A stretch of DNA of 54,496 nt, taken from NCBI RefSeq assembly GCF_000972705.2, contig NZ_LATL02000069.1:1-54496 (forward strand), written 5' to 3'. Below the pieces are notes generated by a model. That model was given only the letters and a program-made list of their open reading frames with translations, was not told the DNA's origin and did no database searches. The number at the start of each line of letters is the position of its first letter. Within the stretch, counting starts at the first letter, position 1. Below are positions 1 through 8,681 of this stretch, in pieces. The stretch is from Limnoraphis robusta CS-951 (GTDB taxonomy: Bacteria; Cyanobacteriota; Cyanobacteriia; Cyanobacteriales; Microcoleaceae). Both the position numbers and the translations under genes were made by a program.

Positions 1-1
1 T

Positions 2-1636
2 TCACAGGGTAATCCAGTTGTGAAAAACCTGTTAATTTGCTTTGCCCAAGCCGTTTTAACCGGAAAGTCAGACTTGCAGAAAATGATGCACCTGATAGGT
101 TTAGGGGGAAGCGGAAAGACGACTTACAGCAACCTAATTACCGATTTAATTGGAGAAAACAACGTTCTTGATATAGGGGCTGAGGAGTTTTGTACAAACC
201 GATTCGCACCTGTAAGAGCTTATCAGAAACGGTTGGTTTTGTTCTCAGATGAGCAAGAGCTTCGCAAAAACATCGGCAACATTATGAAGCTGATAGGCGG
301 AAACAACCTCAGTGGAGAGCAGAAAGGTAAACCAGCCTTTCAATTCAGGTTCACAGGGATGGCAATGCTGGTAAGTGAACACCCGATCGCTCAGGGAATT
401 AAAGGTAACGGTTGGAAGCGCCGGGTTATCCCGGTAGCAATGAACTTAAAAGTTGCAGATAAGGATAGACGCGACCTCAGAGCAGAATTTAAGCCGGAGT
501 TAGCAGCATTCACAAATTACCTTCTGAGCTTGGATGATAATTTTGCGACTCAGACCATAAGAGGTGTTGGGGATATTCCAGTTTGTAAACTTCAGTCCTG
601 GCAGTCCCGGTTAGGAGAGGATTCTATTACCGCTTGGATTAACGAACGTGTGATTTATGATCCGTCAGCCAGTTGTGCTGTTGGTGGAGATAGGAATGAG
701 GCTGATAAGAGAACTCCAGAAACTTTATTTGGTGACTACGCCGATTTCTGCAAGCGCTCGGGTCTAATCGCAAAATCAGTGACCCGGTTCTCTCCAGACT
801 TTCTAGAAATTTGTCAGTCCTATCTGGAATGGGAAGTGTCAAGATTCAGAACCCGAAGCGCTACTCAGATTAAGGGGATTCGGTTGAGAGTTGAAGGGAA
901 AGACGATCACATTTTGACCTATGAGCAGTCATTGGTTGAGAGTGTGAGGACTCCAGATGAGCAGTCTGTAAAGCAAAGTCTGATAGCTGAAACTCCCTCT
1001 GTGAGCGACTGTGTAGAGTGTGAAGACTTAACCCTACACACTCCTACTATTAACCGTGAGGACTCACCAGAATTATCAAAACAACCGGAAAAAGAGATCA
1101 CCTCTGAGCCTAAACTCCCGCTTGCAAAATACACCCTCGACCAGAAGAAGAAGTGGCTCAAGAAGAATAAAGACAACAAGCCGACTGTTTGGGTTAACCA
1201 TCCCATCTACACAGGTGAAGCGATTCTTGATGGACGGTATGAGATTGATGGCAATCCCTGGAGAGTCACCTATGGGGATAGATACTTAAACGTTAAGCCT
1301 GAGAATATTGAGGTTTTCAAGGCATCTTGTGGAGATATTCAACCTGTATCTGACCCACCGGAAGGGAATCAGATTGCTCTGAGCCTTGATGTTAATCAGT
1401 CTACCAAACCAGAGACACCTACACAGCGAGTTAAGCGGTTAGCCAAACAACTGAAAATTAAGCTAACTCCTGATGATTTCAACTTCTCTTTAATTCTGGA
1501 GAAATATCAGCAATCAGAATTTCAAGAGCTGACTGATGAGCAGTTAGCAGAGATAGCTGACAGGTGGGAATCACAGATTGATGATGTCAAGCGTCGGCAA
1601 GAGAACAACCGCATCACTAAATATCTAGAAGAATGA
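2..1636 (+). CDS. D5/P4-like primase-helicase, C-terminal part (5' end outside window)
   Basis: The reading frame is open to the left edge, so the GTG at 20 is probably not the true start and an N-terminal primase region should lie outside the window. Counted from that GTG, a Walker A motif GLGGSGKTT lies at residues 27-35, followed by a Walker B-like LVLFSDE and a LVSEHP sensor-like motif. This order is typical of superfamily 3 helicase domains in phage and plasmid primases. The segment around residues 230-280 resembles the winged-helix DNA-binding tail of these proteins. The last 200 residues are charged and poorly conserved. The gene overlaps the integrase start by 4 bp (ATGA), so both belong to one mobile unit. 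Its inferred role is to unwind or prime DNA for replication of an integrative plasmid-like element. Confidence 0.75.
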   Translation, partial: SQGNPVVKNLLICFAQAVLTGKSDLQKMMHLIGLGGSGKTTYSNLITDLIGENNVLDIGAEEFCTNRFAPVRAYQKRLVLFSDEQELRKNIGNIMKLIGGNNLSGEQKGKPAFQFRFTGMAMLVSEHPIAQGIKGNGWKRRVIPVAMNLKVADKDRRDLRAEFKPELAAFTNYLLSLDDNFATQTIRGVGDIPVCKLQSWQSRLGEDSITAWINERVIYDPSASCAVGGDRNEADKRTPETLFGDYADFCKRSGLIAKSVTRFSPDFLEICQSYLEWEVSRFRTRSATQIKGIRLRVEGKDDHILTYEQSLVESVRTPDEQSVKQSLIAETPSVSDCVECEDLTLHTPTINREDSPELSKQPEKEITSEPKLPLAKYTLDQKKKWLKKNKDNKPTVWVNHPIYTGEAILDGRYEIDGNPWRVTYGDRYLNVKPENIEVFKASCGDIQPVSDPPEGNQIALSLDVNQSTKPETPTQRVKRLAKQLKIKLTPDDFNFSLILEKYQQSEFQELTDEQLAEIADRWESQIDDVKRRQENNRITKYLEE

Positions 1637-2865
1637 CTCAGCGTAAATTGAATAACAAAGCCTGTCAGTCTCTCCGAGAGGTTGACAGCCAGATTAACAG
1701 TGCTATTTTGCAGTCAAACGAGCGTCTTAAAGCACTCGGAAGTAAGCTAACAATTCAACGTAGAAAAAACCGACTGTATCTAAGGGGAACGTTACCCTGT
1801 AAACCGGGAGAAACAACACCAGAAGGGACAAAGCGTTATGAGATTTCTACTGCACCTGCTGACTTAGAAGGGGTGAGAATTGCAGAGACTAAAGCATTAG
1901 AAATCACGACTCAGTTAAAGCTAAACACATTTGATTGGGAGATGTACGGAGTTAAGCCTAAAACCAAGCCTCAGCACAGAACAATGGGTGAGATTAAGGC
2001 TGACTTTGAGGAGAACTACTGGCGCGATCGGCCTCAAACTCGTAAGAAGCTAAGTACATTCAGAACTTCTTATGATGCCTCTTTCAAGAAAATACCTGAC
2101 TTAGACTGCTTTACAGACAAAAATATTGAGGCTTGGATATGCTCAACACCGCCTAACAGTCGTACCAGAGCTAGTCTAATCAGAATTATTAAAGCATTGG
2201 CCAAGCAAGAAGGGATTGAGGTAAAGCCATACAACTGTAAGCCTGTAACCACTCCTAGAATTTTGCCATCTGACACAGAAATAGAGATGACGTTTGACCT
2301 GTTGCCTGATGATATCGCCTGGTCATTCGGGATGATTGCCACTTACGGTCTGAGAACTCAAGAAGTTTTCAACGGGATTGAGAAGCACCTTAAATTTTTC
2401 ACCAGTCCTGACAATGATCTTCACAAGTTCAGAGTAGAGGAGGACAACAAGACTGGAGAACGACTGGTTTATCCTCTATATCCTCACTGGGTTGAACGGT
2501 TTGACCTGTTGAATCCTAAGCGGTTCCCCAGTAATGCCAAAAACCATGAGAGCAAGGTCACTAGGTTAGGAAAAATACTGATTGCCTATGGGTTCAAGAA
2601 TGAAGCTTACAGTCTCAGGCATCGCTACGCCATCAGAGCGCATGAGCTAGACATCCCTATAGATGACGCGGCCCGTTGGATGGGTCATTCAGTGGAAATG
2701 CACGTCAAGACATATCAGAAATACATGGACGCTTCTACCAGTGACAAGATTTACAGAAAACTTCTCAGCGACAAACAGGAGATGAACGAGTTAACCCGGT
2801 TACGGCTTGAAAACCAGTTTCTCAAAGACCGAATAGCTGAGTTAGAAGAACAGCTCAGAAGGTAA
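1633..2865 (+). CDS. Tyrosine recombinase / site-specific integrase
   Basis: This 410-residue protein has a tyrosine-recombinase catalytic domain in its C-terminal half. Visible residues are Arg241 in YGLR, Arg329 in SLRHR, His352 in WMGHS and the nucleophile Tyr361 in KTYQ. The usual first histidine of the H-x-x-R box is a Tyr (326). A leucine-rich heptad tail at about 384-410 suggests a coiled coil. The start overlaps the helicase stop by 4 bp, so translation is likely coupled. The gene ends only 43 bp before the remains of an interrupted flavoprotein gene, which fits an integrase encoded next to its attachment site. It presumably catalyses integration and excision of the element whose right end lies here. 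Confidence 0.85.
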   Translation: MTQRKLNNKACQSLREVDSQINSAILQSNERLKALGSKLTIQRRKNRLYLRGTLPCKPGETTPEGTKRYEISTAPADLEGVRIAETKALEITTQLKLNTFDWEMYGVKPKTKPQHRTMGEIKADFEENYWRDRPQTRKKLSTFRTSYDASFKKIPDLDCFTDKNIEAWICSTPPNSRTRASLIRIIKALAKQEGIEVKPYNCKPVTTPRILPSDTEIEMTFDLLPDDIAWSFGMIATYGLRTQEVFNGIEKHLKFFTSPDNDLHKFRVEEDNKTGERLVYPLYPHWVERFDLLNPKRFPSNAKNHESKVTRLGKILIAYGFKNEAYSLRHRYAIRAHELDIPIDDAARWMGHSVEMHVKTYQKYMDASTSDKIYRKLLSDKQEMNELTRLRLENQFLKDRIAELEEQLRR

Positions 2866-2970
2866 ATAGTTCACCGCAAGGTTCACCAGATTTTAGAACT
2901 CTGTCTGTCAAAACCCCCTTAAAATAACGGGTTCAGTTGTTGTGAAGAGAAGGGGATGTTGACTGTGAGA
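2866..2970. other. Probable right attachment junction of the integrated element
   Basis: The integrase stop and the point where the leftward flavoprotein frame loses family-like sequence (after SHSQH, near 2950-2970) bracket about 100 bp. The stretch contains two close copies of GTTCACC (in 2870-2895), possible integrase arm sites. Only one end of the element is visible, so the core direct repeat cannot be defined. This is inference from gene order and from the broken gene. Confidence 0.45.
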
Positions 2971-3489
2971 CAAGCGTTCAGGGGGAAAAGAGGAAATCTG
3001 GTGTACCCAGTCGGGAAAGTGAAGCTGACCGCCTCCTATTGCCAGAACCACCCGTCTCGCTTCTACAGTTTGTCCATCGCCTAAAGCCAACTGAAACTTT
3101 GATCGTCCCCGACTGTTTAAAGGCAAAATTCCCACAACTTCGGCTGGATCAACCCGATCTCCGAGTTTCCAACGTTGGATGACATCTGCACAAAAATCTT
3201 CAAACAGTTTAGTTCCCGGTAAGTCGTAGGGCGGAAACAACTCGTGAGAACGATTTTCAGAAAATTTCCGCAGAGCAAAGGGGTTCGGGTCGGGGTGATG
3301 AACCGCAGGCGATCGCAAATGAGGGATATTCTGGGCAGCAAACTGCTGACACCACTGACTCAACCAAACTCCACTCGGGTCAAAAGCCCTGATTTTATTG
3401 GGTTTAGGCTGTTTTTGCAGGAAGTGAGTCGCTAGGGTGAGGGCATGGGGGCCAGCACCGATAATCGCAATGGGACTGAAGTAGGGCAT
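2908..3489 (-). pseudogene. FAD/NAD(P)-binding oxidoreductase, truncated after the first Rossmann domain
   Basis: The frame reads leftward from ATG 3489 (193 codons); the longer upstream extension in this frame is intergenic. The N-terminus IAIIGAGPHAL is an FAD-binding dinucleotide motif, and RRVVLAIGGG near residue 150 is the second FAD-contact motif. Members of this cyanobacterial flavoprotein family normally continue with an NADPH-binding domain and total roughly 400 or more residues. Here recognisable sequence ends at about SHSQH and a short unrelated tail runs into a stop facing the integrase. I infer that the mobile element inserted into this gene, leaving its 3' part beyond the other end of the element. 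It is divergent from the CobW-like gene and shares a Zur-like operator with it. Confidence 0.7.
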
Positions 3490-3493
3490 AATT

Positions 3494-3508
3494 TGATAAT
3501 AGTTATCA
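3494..3508. promoter_or_regulatory. Zur-type operator palindrome
   Basis: TGATAATAGTTATCA is a 7-1-7 inverted repeat with one mismatched pair and matches the cyanobacterial Zur consensus TGATAATnATTATCA closely. It lies 5 bp upstream of the flavoprotein ATG and 51 bp before the CobW-like ATG, so it could repress both divergent genes when zinc is sufficient. Assignment to Zur rather than Fur rests on the 7-1-7 spacing and on the COG0523 neighbours. Confidence 0.7.
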
Positions 3509-3525
3509 TTTTCTGCTATTTCTAT

Positions 3526-3538
3526 AATAATGATTATT
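3526..3538. promoter_or_regulatory. Second, weaker Zur/Fur-like palindrome
   Basis: AATAATGATTATT is a perfect 6-1-6 inverted repeat about 30 bp from the stronger box and 20 bp before the CobW-like ATG. It lacks the outer TG/CA of the Zur consensus. It may be a second operator or just AT-rich promoter sequence. Confidence 0.4.
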
Positions 3539-3558
3539 GTTTTTGAGGGGAAGAGCCG

Positions 3559-4278
3559 ATGATTATTGCCGTTACTGGCCCGCCGGGCGCGGGTAAAACC
3601 CACTGGATACGAGAACAAATCAGCCAAACGCAGCAGCAGGTCCGCTATTTCAACCCGGGCGAGGGTTCTGTTGTCATTGATGGGACTTGTATCGCCAGTG
3701 ACTTTCCCGAGGTCGAAATTTTAACGGAGGGTCAGGAATTTGAATTATTTAATCCTGAACCTAAACTCACCACTTATATCGAACTTCCCTGGCATTTAGA
3801 CCTGTCTTCGGTTCAACCTTTACTCGAACAATTAAACGCCAAGTCAGTAGTTCTCGGGAATGAAAACATTGCTGAAAGTCTAACTAAAATTCACACCTCT
3901 CAAGTCCAAATTCATCGCAGTTTATTAAGTGGAGAAATTCTCGACTGGTCGAGTTTAGCGGTGTTTTGGTTTGAACTGATTAAAGGTGCCTATGGGGAAG
4001 TGATTCGGGCGAAGGGAATTTTTGATATTGTCAGTGGAGAATCGATTTATGGGGATTTTGTAGCGGGAACAATGAATCAAGAATTTGTCGCTTTAGACGT
4101 TCCTCTGTGGTTAGCCGGAAGACCTCAACGGTTTAGCGGTTTAGAAATTGTGGGATTTGATTTAAACAAAGCAGAACTTTCACAAACCCTCAAAGATTGT
4201 TTTCTCCCAGAATCTAAAATTAGCTATTATCAACAACAAATTCAAACTTCATTAGAAACTGAGGAAATCAACTTATGA
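3559..4278 (+). CDS. Small CobW-like GTP-binding protein
   Basis: This 239-residue P-loop protein has a Walker A GPPGAGKT at residues 7-14 and a C-terminal half resembling the CobW C-terminal domain (IRAKGIFDI around 150-160). It lacks the CxCC metal motif of classical COG0523 proteins and is about 100 residues shorter, so it is a divergent relative. It sits behind two Zur-like palindromes and upstream of a bona fide CobW-family gene. By context I infer a role in zinc allocation under zinc limitation, probably cytoplasmic. The exact metal and client protein cannot be read from the sequence. ATG 3559 is chosen because it directly precedes the P-loop strand and has GAGGGG 11 bp upstream. Confidence 0.65.
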   Translation: MIIAVTGPPGAGKTHWIREQISQTQQQVRYFNPGEGSVVIDGTCIASDFPEVEILTEGQEFELFNPEPKLTTYIELPWHLDLSSVQPLLEQLNAKSVVLGNENIAESLTKIHTSQVQIHRSLLSGEILDWSSLAVFWFELIKGAYGEVIRAKGIFDIVSGESIYGDFVAGTMNQEFVALDVPLWLAGRPQRFSGLEIVGFDLNKAELSQTLKDCFLPESKISYYQQQIQTSLETEEINL

Positions 4279-4593
<315 letters not shown>

Positions 4594-4608
4594 TGATAAC
4601 TGTTATCA
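4594..4608. promoter_or_regulatory. Zur-type operator palindrome (perfect)
   Basis: TGATAACTGTTATCA is a perfect 7-1-7 inverted repeat, 30 bp before the ATG of the COG0523 gene. It matches the Zur consensus of cyanobacteria and predicts derepression of this gene in zinc deficiency. Confidence 0.75.
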
Positions 4609-4638
4609 TTTTCATTATTGAGTCGCAGAACAAGTTTT

Positions 4639-5673
4639 ATGGAAACTATCCCCTCCTCCACGACGCTGGATATTCCCAAGCGGGGAATGCCCGTTACAAT
4701 TATCACAGGCTTTTTAGGAAGCGGAAAAACCACACTGCTGAATGAAATTTTGAGCAACAAACAGGACTTAAAAGTTGCTGTTTTGGTGAATGAATTTGGC
4801 GATATTAATATTGATGCTCAACTCCTCATTTCTACCGAAGAAGATATGGTAGAATTGAGTAATGGTTGTATTTGCTGCACGATTAATGATGGTTTAGTTG
4901 ATGCGGTTTATCGCGTTTTAGAACGAGAAGAACGGGTAGACTATATGGTGATTGAAACCACAGGTGTTGCTGACCCGTTGCCGATTATTTTAACCTTTTT
5001 AGGGACGGAACTTCGGGAATTTACCCGCCTAGATTCAATTATTACCCTAGTCGATGCAGAAGCGTTTACTCCCGAACATTTTGACAGTGAAGCCGCCCTC
5101 AAACAAATTGTCTATGGGGATGTGGTTCTTTTAAATAAAACTGACCTAGCCGCCCCAGAACAAGTTGAAGAAGTAGAAGCTTATATTCAAACCGTTAAAC
5201 CCGGTGCGAGAATTTTAAGAACCCAACAGGCAAAAGTTCCTTTACCGCTTGTTTTAGATGTTGGTTTAACCCCAGTTGAACTGTATCAAGCCGACGAAGA
5301 ACATCACCATCACGAACATCACCATCACCATTCCCCTCACTTAGATAATGATGGTTTTATCTCGGTTTCTTTCCAAAGTCATTCTCCCTTTGATATTGAA
5401 AAATTTGAGAAATTTTTAACGGAAGAAATGCCGATAGAAGTCTTTCGTGCCAAAGGAATTCTCTGGTTTGATAATAGCGAAATGCGCCACATTTTCCAAC
5501 TCAGCGGCCCTCGATACGATATCCAAGTTGAGGAATGGATAAATTCACCGGAGAACCAGATTGTGTTTATTGGTCGTCACTTAGAGGCTCATAAAATCCG
5601 TCAACAGTTGCAAAACTGTTTAATCTTACAACCCACTCAACTCGCACAAGCAATAGGTGTTAAATCGTTTTAA
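4639..5673 (+). CDS. COG0523/CobW-family zinc metallochaperone GTPase
   Basis: ATG 4639 gives 344 residues; a TTG 21 bp upstream is possible but would lie close to the operator. The N-terminus has the Walker A GFLGSGKTT (residues 21-29), and the family hallmark CICC in SNGCICCT lies near residue 80. NKTD is the GTP-specificity motif. A His-rich metal-binding stretch (about residues 222-233) links the GTPase to the C-terminal CobW domain. COG0523 proteins use GTP to deliver zinc or other metals to client enzymes. The perfect Zur-like operator upstream and the folE remnant downstream fit the zinc-scarcity subfamily, in which alternative GTP cyclohydrolases are a recurrent partner. The precise client is not known. 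Confidence 0.88.
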   Translation: METIPSSTTLDIPKRGMPVTIITGFLGSGKTTLLNEILSNKQDLKVAVLVNEFGDINIDAQLLISTEEDMVELSNGCICCTINDGLVDAVYRVLEREERVDYMVIETTGVADPLPIILTFLGTELREFTRLDSIITLVDAEAFTPEHFDSEAALKQIVYGDVVLLNKTDLAAPEQVEEVEAYIQTVKPGARILRTQQAKVPLPLVLDVGLTPVELYQADEEHHHHEHHHHHSPHLDNDGFISVSFQSHSPFDIEKFEKFLTEEMPIEVFRAKGILWFDNSEMRHIFQLSGPRYDIQVEEWINSPENQIVFIGRHLEAHKIRQQLQNCLILQPTQLAQAIGVKSF

Positions 5674-5740
5674 CCTCTAGCTTTTTCGAGAGTAATTTGT
5701 AAAAAACTGCTGTTTATTTTAGGAACAAAACTATAATTTT

Positions 5741-5969
5741 ATGACCTTAGCAAATTCCACGCCGACAGACAATCAAAACGGTAAATTACCGAGCTTTACC
5801 ACTCAATCTCAATCGCCTATTTCCGAAGAAGAAATGCGTCAAGCGGTGCGGACTTGGCGCTCTCGGACTCGGAGAAAACCCAGATCAAGAAGGCTTAAAA
5901 GATACACCCAAACGGGTTGTTAAAGCCTTAAAATTTCTCACATATCGAAGATTTGACGCTGTAATTTAA
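5741..5969 (+). pseudogene. folE: folE (GTP cyclohydrolase I) remnant, frameshifted and truncated
   Basis: A 60-codon frame from ATG 5741 runs MTLANST to EEEMRQAVRT, then changes into basic nonsense. From 5862 the +1 frame continues as LGLGENPDQEGLKDTPKR followed by VVKALKFLT, which is the N-terminal signature of FolE. A 7-nt segment between ACT (5854) and CTC (5862) stands where two codons (6 nt) are expected, so a single-base insertion is the simplest frameshift. After FLT the sequence leaves the family and stops at 5967-5969. The catalytic domain (roughly 150 residues) is gone. It lies 67 bp downstream of the zinc-chaperone gene, so it was probably a Zur-regulated folE paralogue. It runs convergently into urtE, overlapping it by about 4 bp. 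Confidence 0.8.
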
Positions 5970-6703
5970 ACGGCTAGAAATTGTTGAATCACCTCTTGAG
6001 AAAGATCTCGCGTTTCTCCAGACGCCACAATTCCCCCTTTTTGCATGGCATAATAACGATCCGCTTGACGAACAAAATGTAAATGCTGTTCAACCAATAA
6101 TACCGAAATTCCCGTTTGTTCAATAATCCGTCGCACTGCGGCTTCTATTTCTAAAATAATTGACGGTTGAATTCCCTCTGTGGGTTCATCAAGTAACAAT
6201 AACTTCGGCTTTCCCATCAACGCCCTAGCGATCGCTAATTGTTGTTGTTGTCCCCCGCTTAAATCCCCTCCCATTCGTCCTAACATGGTTTCTAATACGG
6301 GAAATAACTCAAAAATCTCATTAGGAATGACTTTCTTAGATTTCCCTGGACGTGCTTCTAATCCTAACAGTAAATTCTCTTTAACGGTTAGCCGAGGAAT
6401 AATTTCTCGCCCTTGAGGAACATAACCAATTCCCAATCTTGCACGACGATCAGGGGATAATTTAGTAATTAAATGTTCGCCCAATATTACCGATCCAGAT
6501 CGCGGCGATAACACCCCCATAATGGTTTTTAATAGCGTTGTTTTCCCGACCCCATTTCGCCCAATTAAACACACCATTTGTCCAACAGGGACACTGAGAT
6601 CCACATCCCGCAGAATATGACTTTCTCCATAATAAACATTCAGCCCTGACGCTTTTAGCATCAACTCCGATGTAGTCATTGGGGGTTTAATTTCCACTGT
6701 CAT
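5966..6703 (-). CDS. urtE: Urea ABC transporter ATP-binding subunit UrtE
   Basis: This 245-residue ABC ATPase has Walker A GRNGVGKTT, signature LSGGQQQQ and Walker B LLLLDEPTEG, in the size and style of LivF/UrtE proteins. It is the last gene of the leftward urtABCDE cluster and its start overlaps the urtD stop by 4 bp. With UrtD it would form the cytoplasmic ATPase dimer that drives high-affinity urea uptake through UrtBC. The identification as Urt rather than Liv (branched-chain amino acids) rests on operon order, the UrtA sequence and the NtcA promoter. The 3' end overlaps the folE remnant convergently. Confidence 0.92.
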   Translation of the reverse strand: MTVEIKPPMTTSELMLKASGLNVYYGESHILRDVDLSVPVGQMVCLIGRNGVGKTTLLKTIMGVLSPRSGSVILGEHLITKLSPDRRARLGIGYVPQGREIIPRLTVKENLLLGLEARPGKSKKVIPNEIFELFPVLETMLGRMGGDLSGGQQQQLAIARALMGKPKLLLLDEPTEGIQPSIILEIEAAVRRIIEQTGISVLLVEQHLHFVRQADRYYAMQKGGIVASGETRDLSQEVIQQFLAV

Positions 6704-7455
6704 GCTGCTTCCTCCTGTTGCTGTCCTAAATATACTTCAATCACACGCGGATCATTTTGAACCTCATCCATTGTTCCTTCACACAATAGCGAACCTTGAT
6801 GTAAAACGCTAACTTTTTGGGCAATTTGACGCACAAATTCCATATCATGTTCAATCACAATAATCGAATGACTCTCCGCCAACGCTAACAACAAATTCCC
6901 GACATTTTCCGTTTCTTCATCGGTTAACCCCGCTACAGGTTCATCGACTAATAATAAATCTGGAGACTGCGCCACTAACATCCCAATTTCTAAACGTTGT
7001 TTCTCACCGTGAGACAATAAAGCCGCTTTTAAGTTAACTTTTGGTGTTAAACCAATGGTTTCTAACAGTCCCGCAACGGTTAAGCGATCGCCCTGTGTTG
7101 GTTTTTTAAATAGCGTTGAAAACACATCTTTTTGACGGTTACACGCTAAATCCAAATTTTCCCCCACTGTTAGGTTTAAATAAACACTGGGCGTTTGAAA
7201 CTTGCGCCCAATTCCTAAACGAGAGATTTTATCTTCTGTGAGATTTCGCAAATTTTTTCCTTTAAAATAAACCGTTCCTTCTGTGGGTTGAACTTTCCCC
7301 GTAATGGTATCTAAAAAGGTGGTTTTTCCCGCCCCATTCGGCCCTATTACCACCCGCAATTCCCCTGTTTCTAAGCTAAAATTGAGGTGATTCAGTGCTT
7401 TAAACCCATCAAAACTAACCGTCAGGTTTTCAATTTCTAAAATATTTTCATTCAT
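6700..7455 (-). CDS. urtD: Urea ABC transporter ATP-binding subunit UrtD
   Basis: This 251-residue ABC ATPase is of the LivG/UrtD type. It shows Walker A GPNGAGKTT near residues 37-45, the degenerate signature LSHGEKQ typical of UrtD, Walker B LLLVDEPVAG and the H-loop region IVIEHDM. It is translationally coupled to urtE (4-bp overlap) and lies 53 bp downstream of urtC. It pairs with UrtE at the cytoplasmic face of the urea permease. Confidence 0.93.
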   Translation of the reverse strand: MNENILEIENLTVSFDGFKALNHLNFSLETGELRVVIGPNGAGKTTFLDTITGKVQPTEGTVYFKGKNLRNLTEDKISRLGIGRKFQTPSVYLNLTVGENLDLACNRQKDVFSTLFKKPTQGDRLTVAGLLETIGLTPKVNLKAALLSHGEKQRLEIGMLVAQSPDLLLVDEPVAGLTDEETENVGNLLLALAESHSIIVIEHDMEFVRQIAQKVSVLHQGSLLCEGTMDEVQNDPRVIEVYLGQQQEEAA

Positions 7456-7508
7456 CAGTAGTTAGGGCTAATTTCAGTAAAGATAAGCGAATATAAAACC
7501 GTTGATTT

Positions 7509-8681
7509 TCAATGCTTAACACCTTCAATTTCTTCTTGTTCTCGTTGCACATCCGGGTTAAGATCAATATCAGGATAAGTCATCAACTGTTCTTGTAATC
7601 CTAAACGCGATCGCAATTCAGGTAAAGCCCAATCTCTCGCCCAGCCATAAATTCCATTGGGGAGAATCGTCACTACAATTAAGAATAACGCCCCCTGAAA
7701 AAATAGCCAGACTTCCGGGAATTGTTCACTTAAAAACGTTTGGGCTAATCGGACTAATAGTGTACCAATAATCGCTCCGACCAACGTTCCTCGGCCGCCT
7801 ACAGCCACCCAAATCACCATTTCAATTGAAAAAGCAACTTCCATAAAACTCGGCGTAATAATGCCCGTTTGGACGGTGTAAAGCGCTCCTGCAATTCCCG
7901 TAATAGCCCCCGAAATTGCAAACACTAAGACTTTAAACCCTGTGGGGTTGTATCCTGAAAAACGCACCCGCATTTCCGAGTCTCGAATTGCAATGAGTAA
8001 CCGCCCAAACCGCCCACGAGTTAGCCAACGACAGAGGAAATAAGTTAATAGTAGAAACAACACCGACAATTGAAAAAAGACGAGTTGTGCGCCTTGAGAA
8101 CCTGCTAATACCCCGAAAATTGTGGAAGTATCTGTTTTCAGTCCGTTGGTGCCATTAATCAGTTTTTGTTGTCCGTTAAAAAAGTTAAAAAACACCAATA
8201 GCGCCGCTTGAGTTAAAATCGAGAAATAAACGCCTTTAATGCGGTTGCGGAAGACGAGATAACCTAATAGTCCGGCTACAATGGCTGGAATAACAAAAAT
8301 GGCGATAATTGTAAACGGAAACGAGTAAAAGGGTTGCCAAAATCCCGGTAAATCACTCACACCATAAAGGCTAAAAAAGTCGGGGATTTGTTCGTCTGGA
8401 AGTTGCAGGTTGAGGTGCATTGCAAAAGCGTAACCTCCCAACGCAAAGAAAATCCCATGTCCGAGACTGAGTAAGCCTGTATAACCCCAGATTAAATCAA
8501 TTCCCAAAGCTGCAATTGCTAACGCCACAAACCGCCCGATTAATTTTAGGCGAAAAACAGGTAAAATTGCAGGCATAATCAGCGCAAAGACTACAGCAAT
8601 AGCAACAGCAATCACTATTTCTCGCCTCTGTTTTAACAGACGAAAGAATTGTTTGGGTTGGTTTGCTTTTTCAGTTTTCAT
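7509..8681 (-). CDS. urtC: Urea ABC transporter permease subunit UrtC
   Basis: This 390-residue protein is a polytopic LivM-type permease. Hydrophobic segments begin at about residues 22 and 42, and the GLLSLGHGIFFALGGYAFAM region (about 69-88) is a family signature. The C-terminal tail is charged and cytoplasmic. Its start overlaps the urtB stop by 4 bp (ATGA). With UrtB it forms the membrane channel for urea in the plasma membrane. Confidence 0.92.
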   Translation of the reverse strand: MKTEKANQPKQFFRLLKQRREIVIAVAIAVVFALIMPAILPVFRLKLIGRFVALAIAALGIDLIWGYTGLLSLGHGIFFALGGYAFAMHLNLQLPDEQIPDFFSLYGVSDLPGFWQPFYSFPFTIIAIFVIPAIVAGLLGYLVFRNRIKGVYFSILTQAALLVFFNFFNGQQKLINGTNGLKTDTSTIFGVLAGSQGAQLVFFQLSVLFLLLTYFLCRWLTRGRFGRLLIAIRDSEMRVRFSGYNPTGFKVLVFAISGAITGIAGALYTVQTGIITPSFMEVAFSIEMVIWVAVGGRGTLVGAIIGTLLVRLAQTFLSEQFPEVWLFFQGALFLIVVTILPNGIYGWARDWALPELRSRLGLQEQLMTYPDIDLNPDVQREQEEIEGVKH

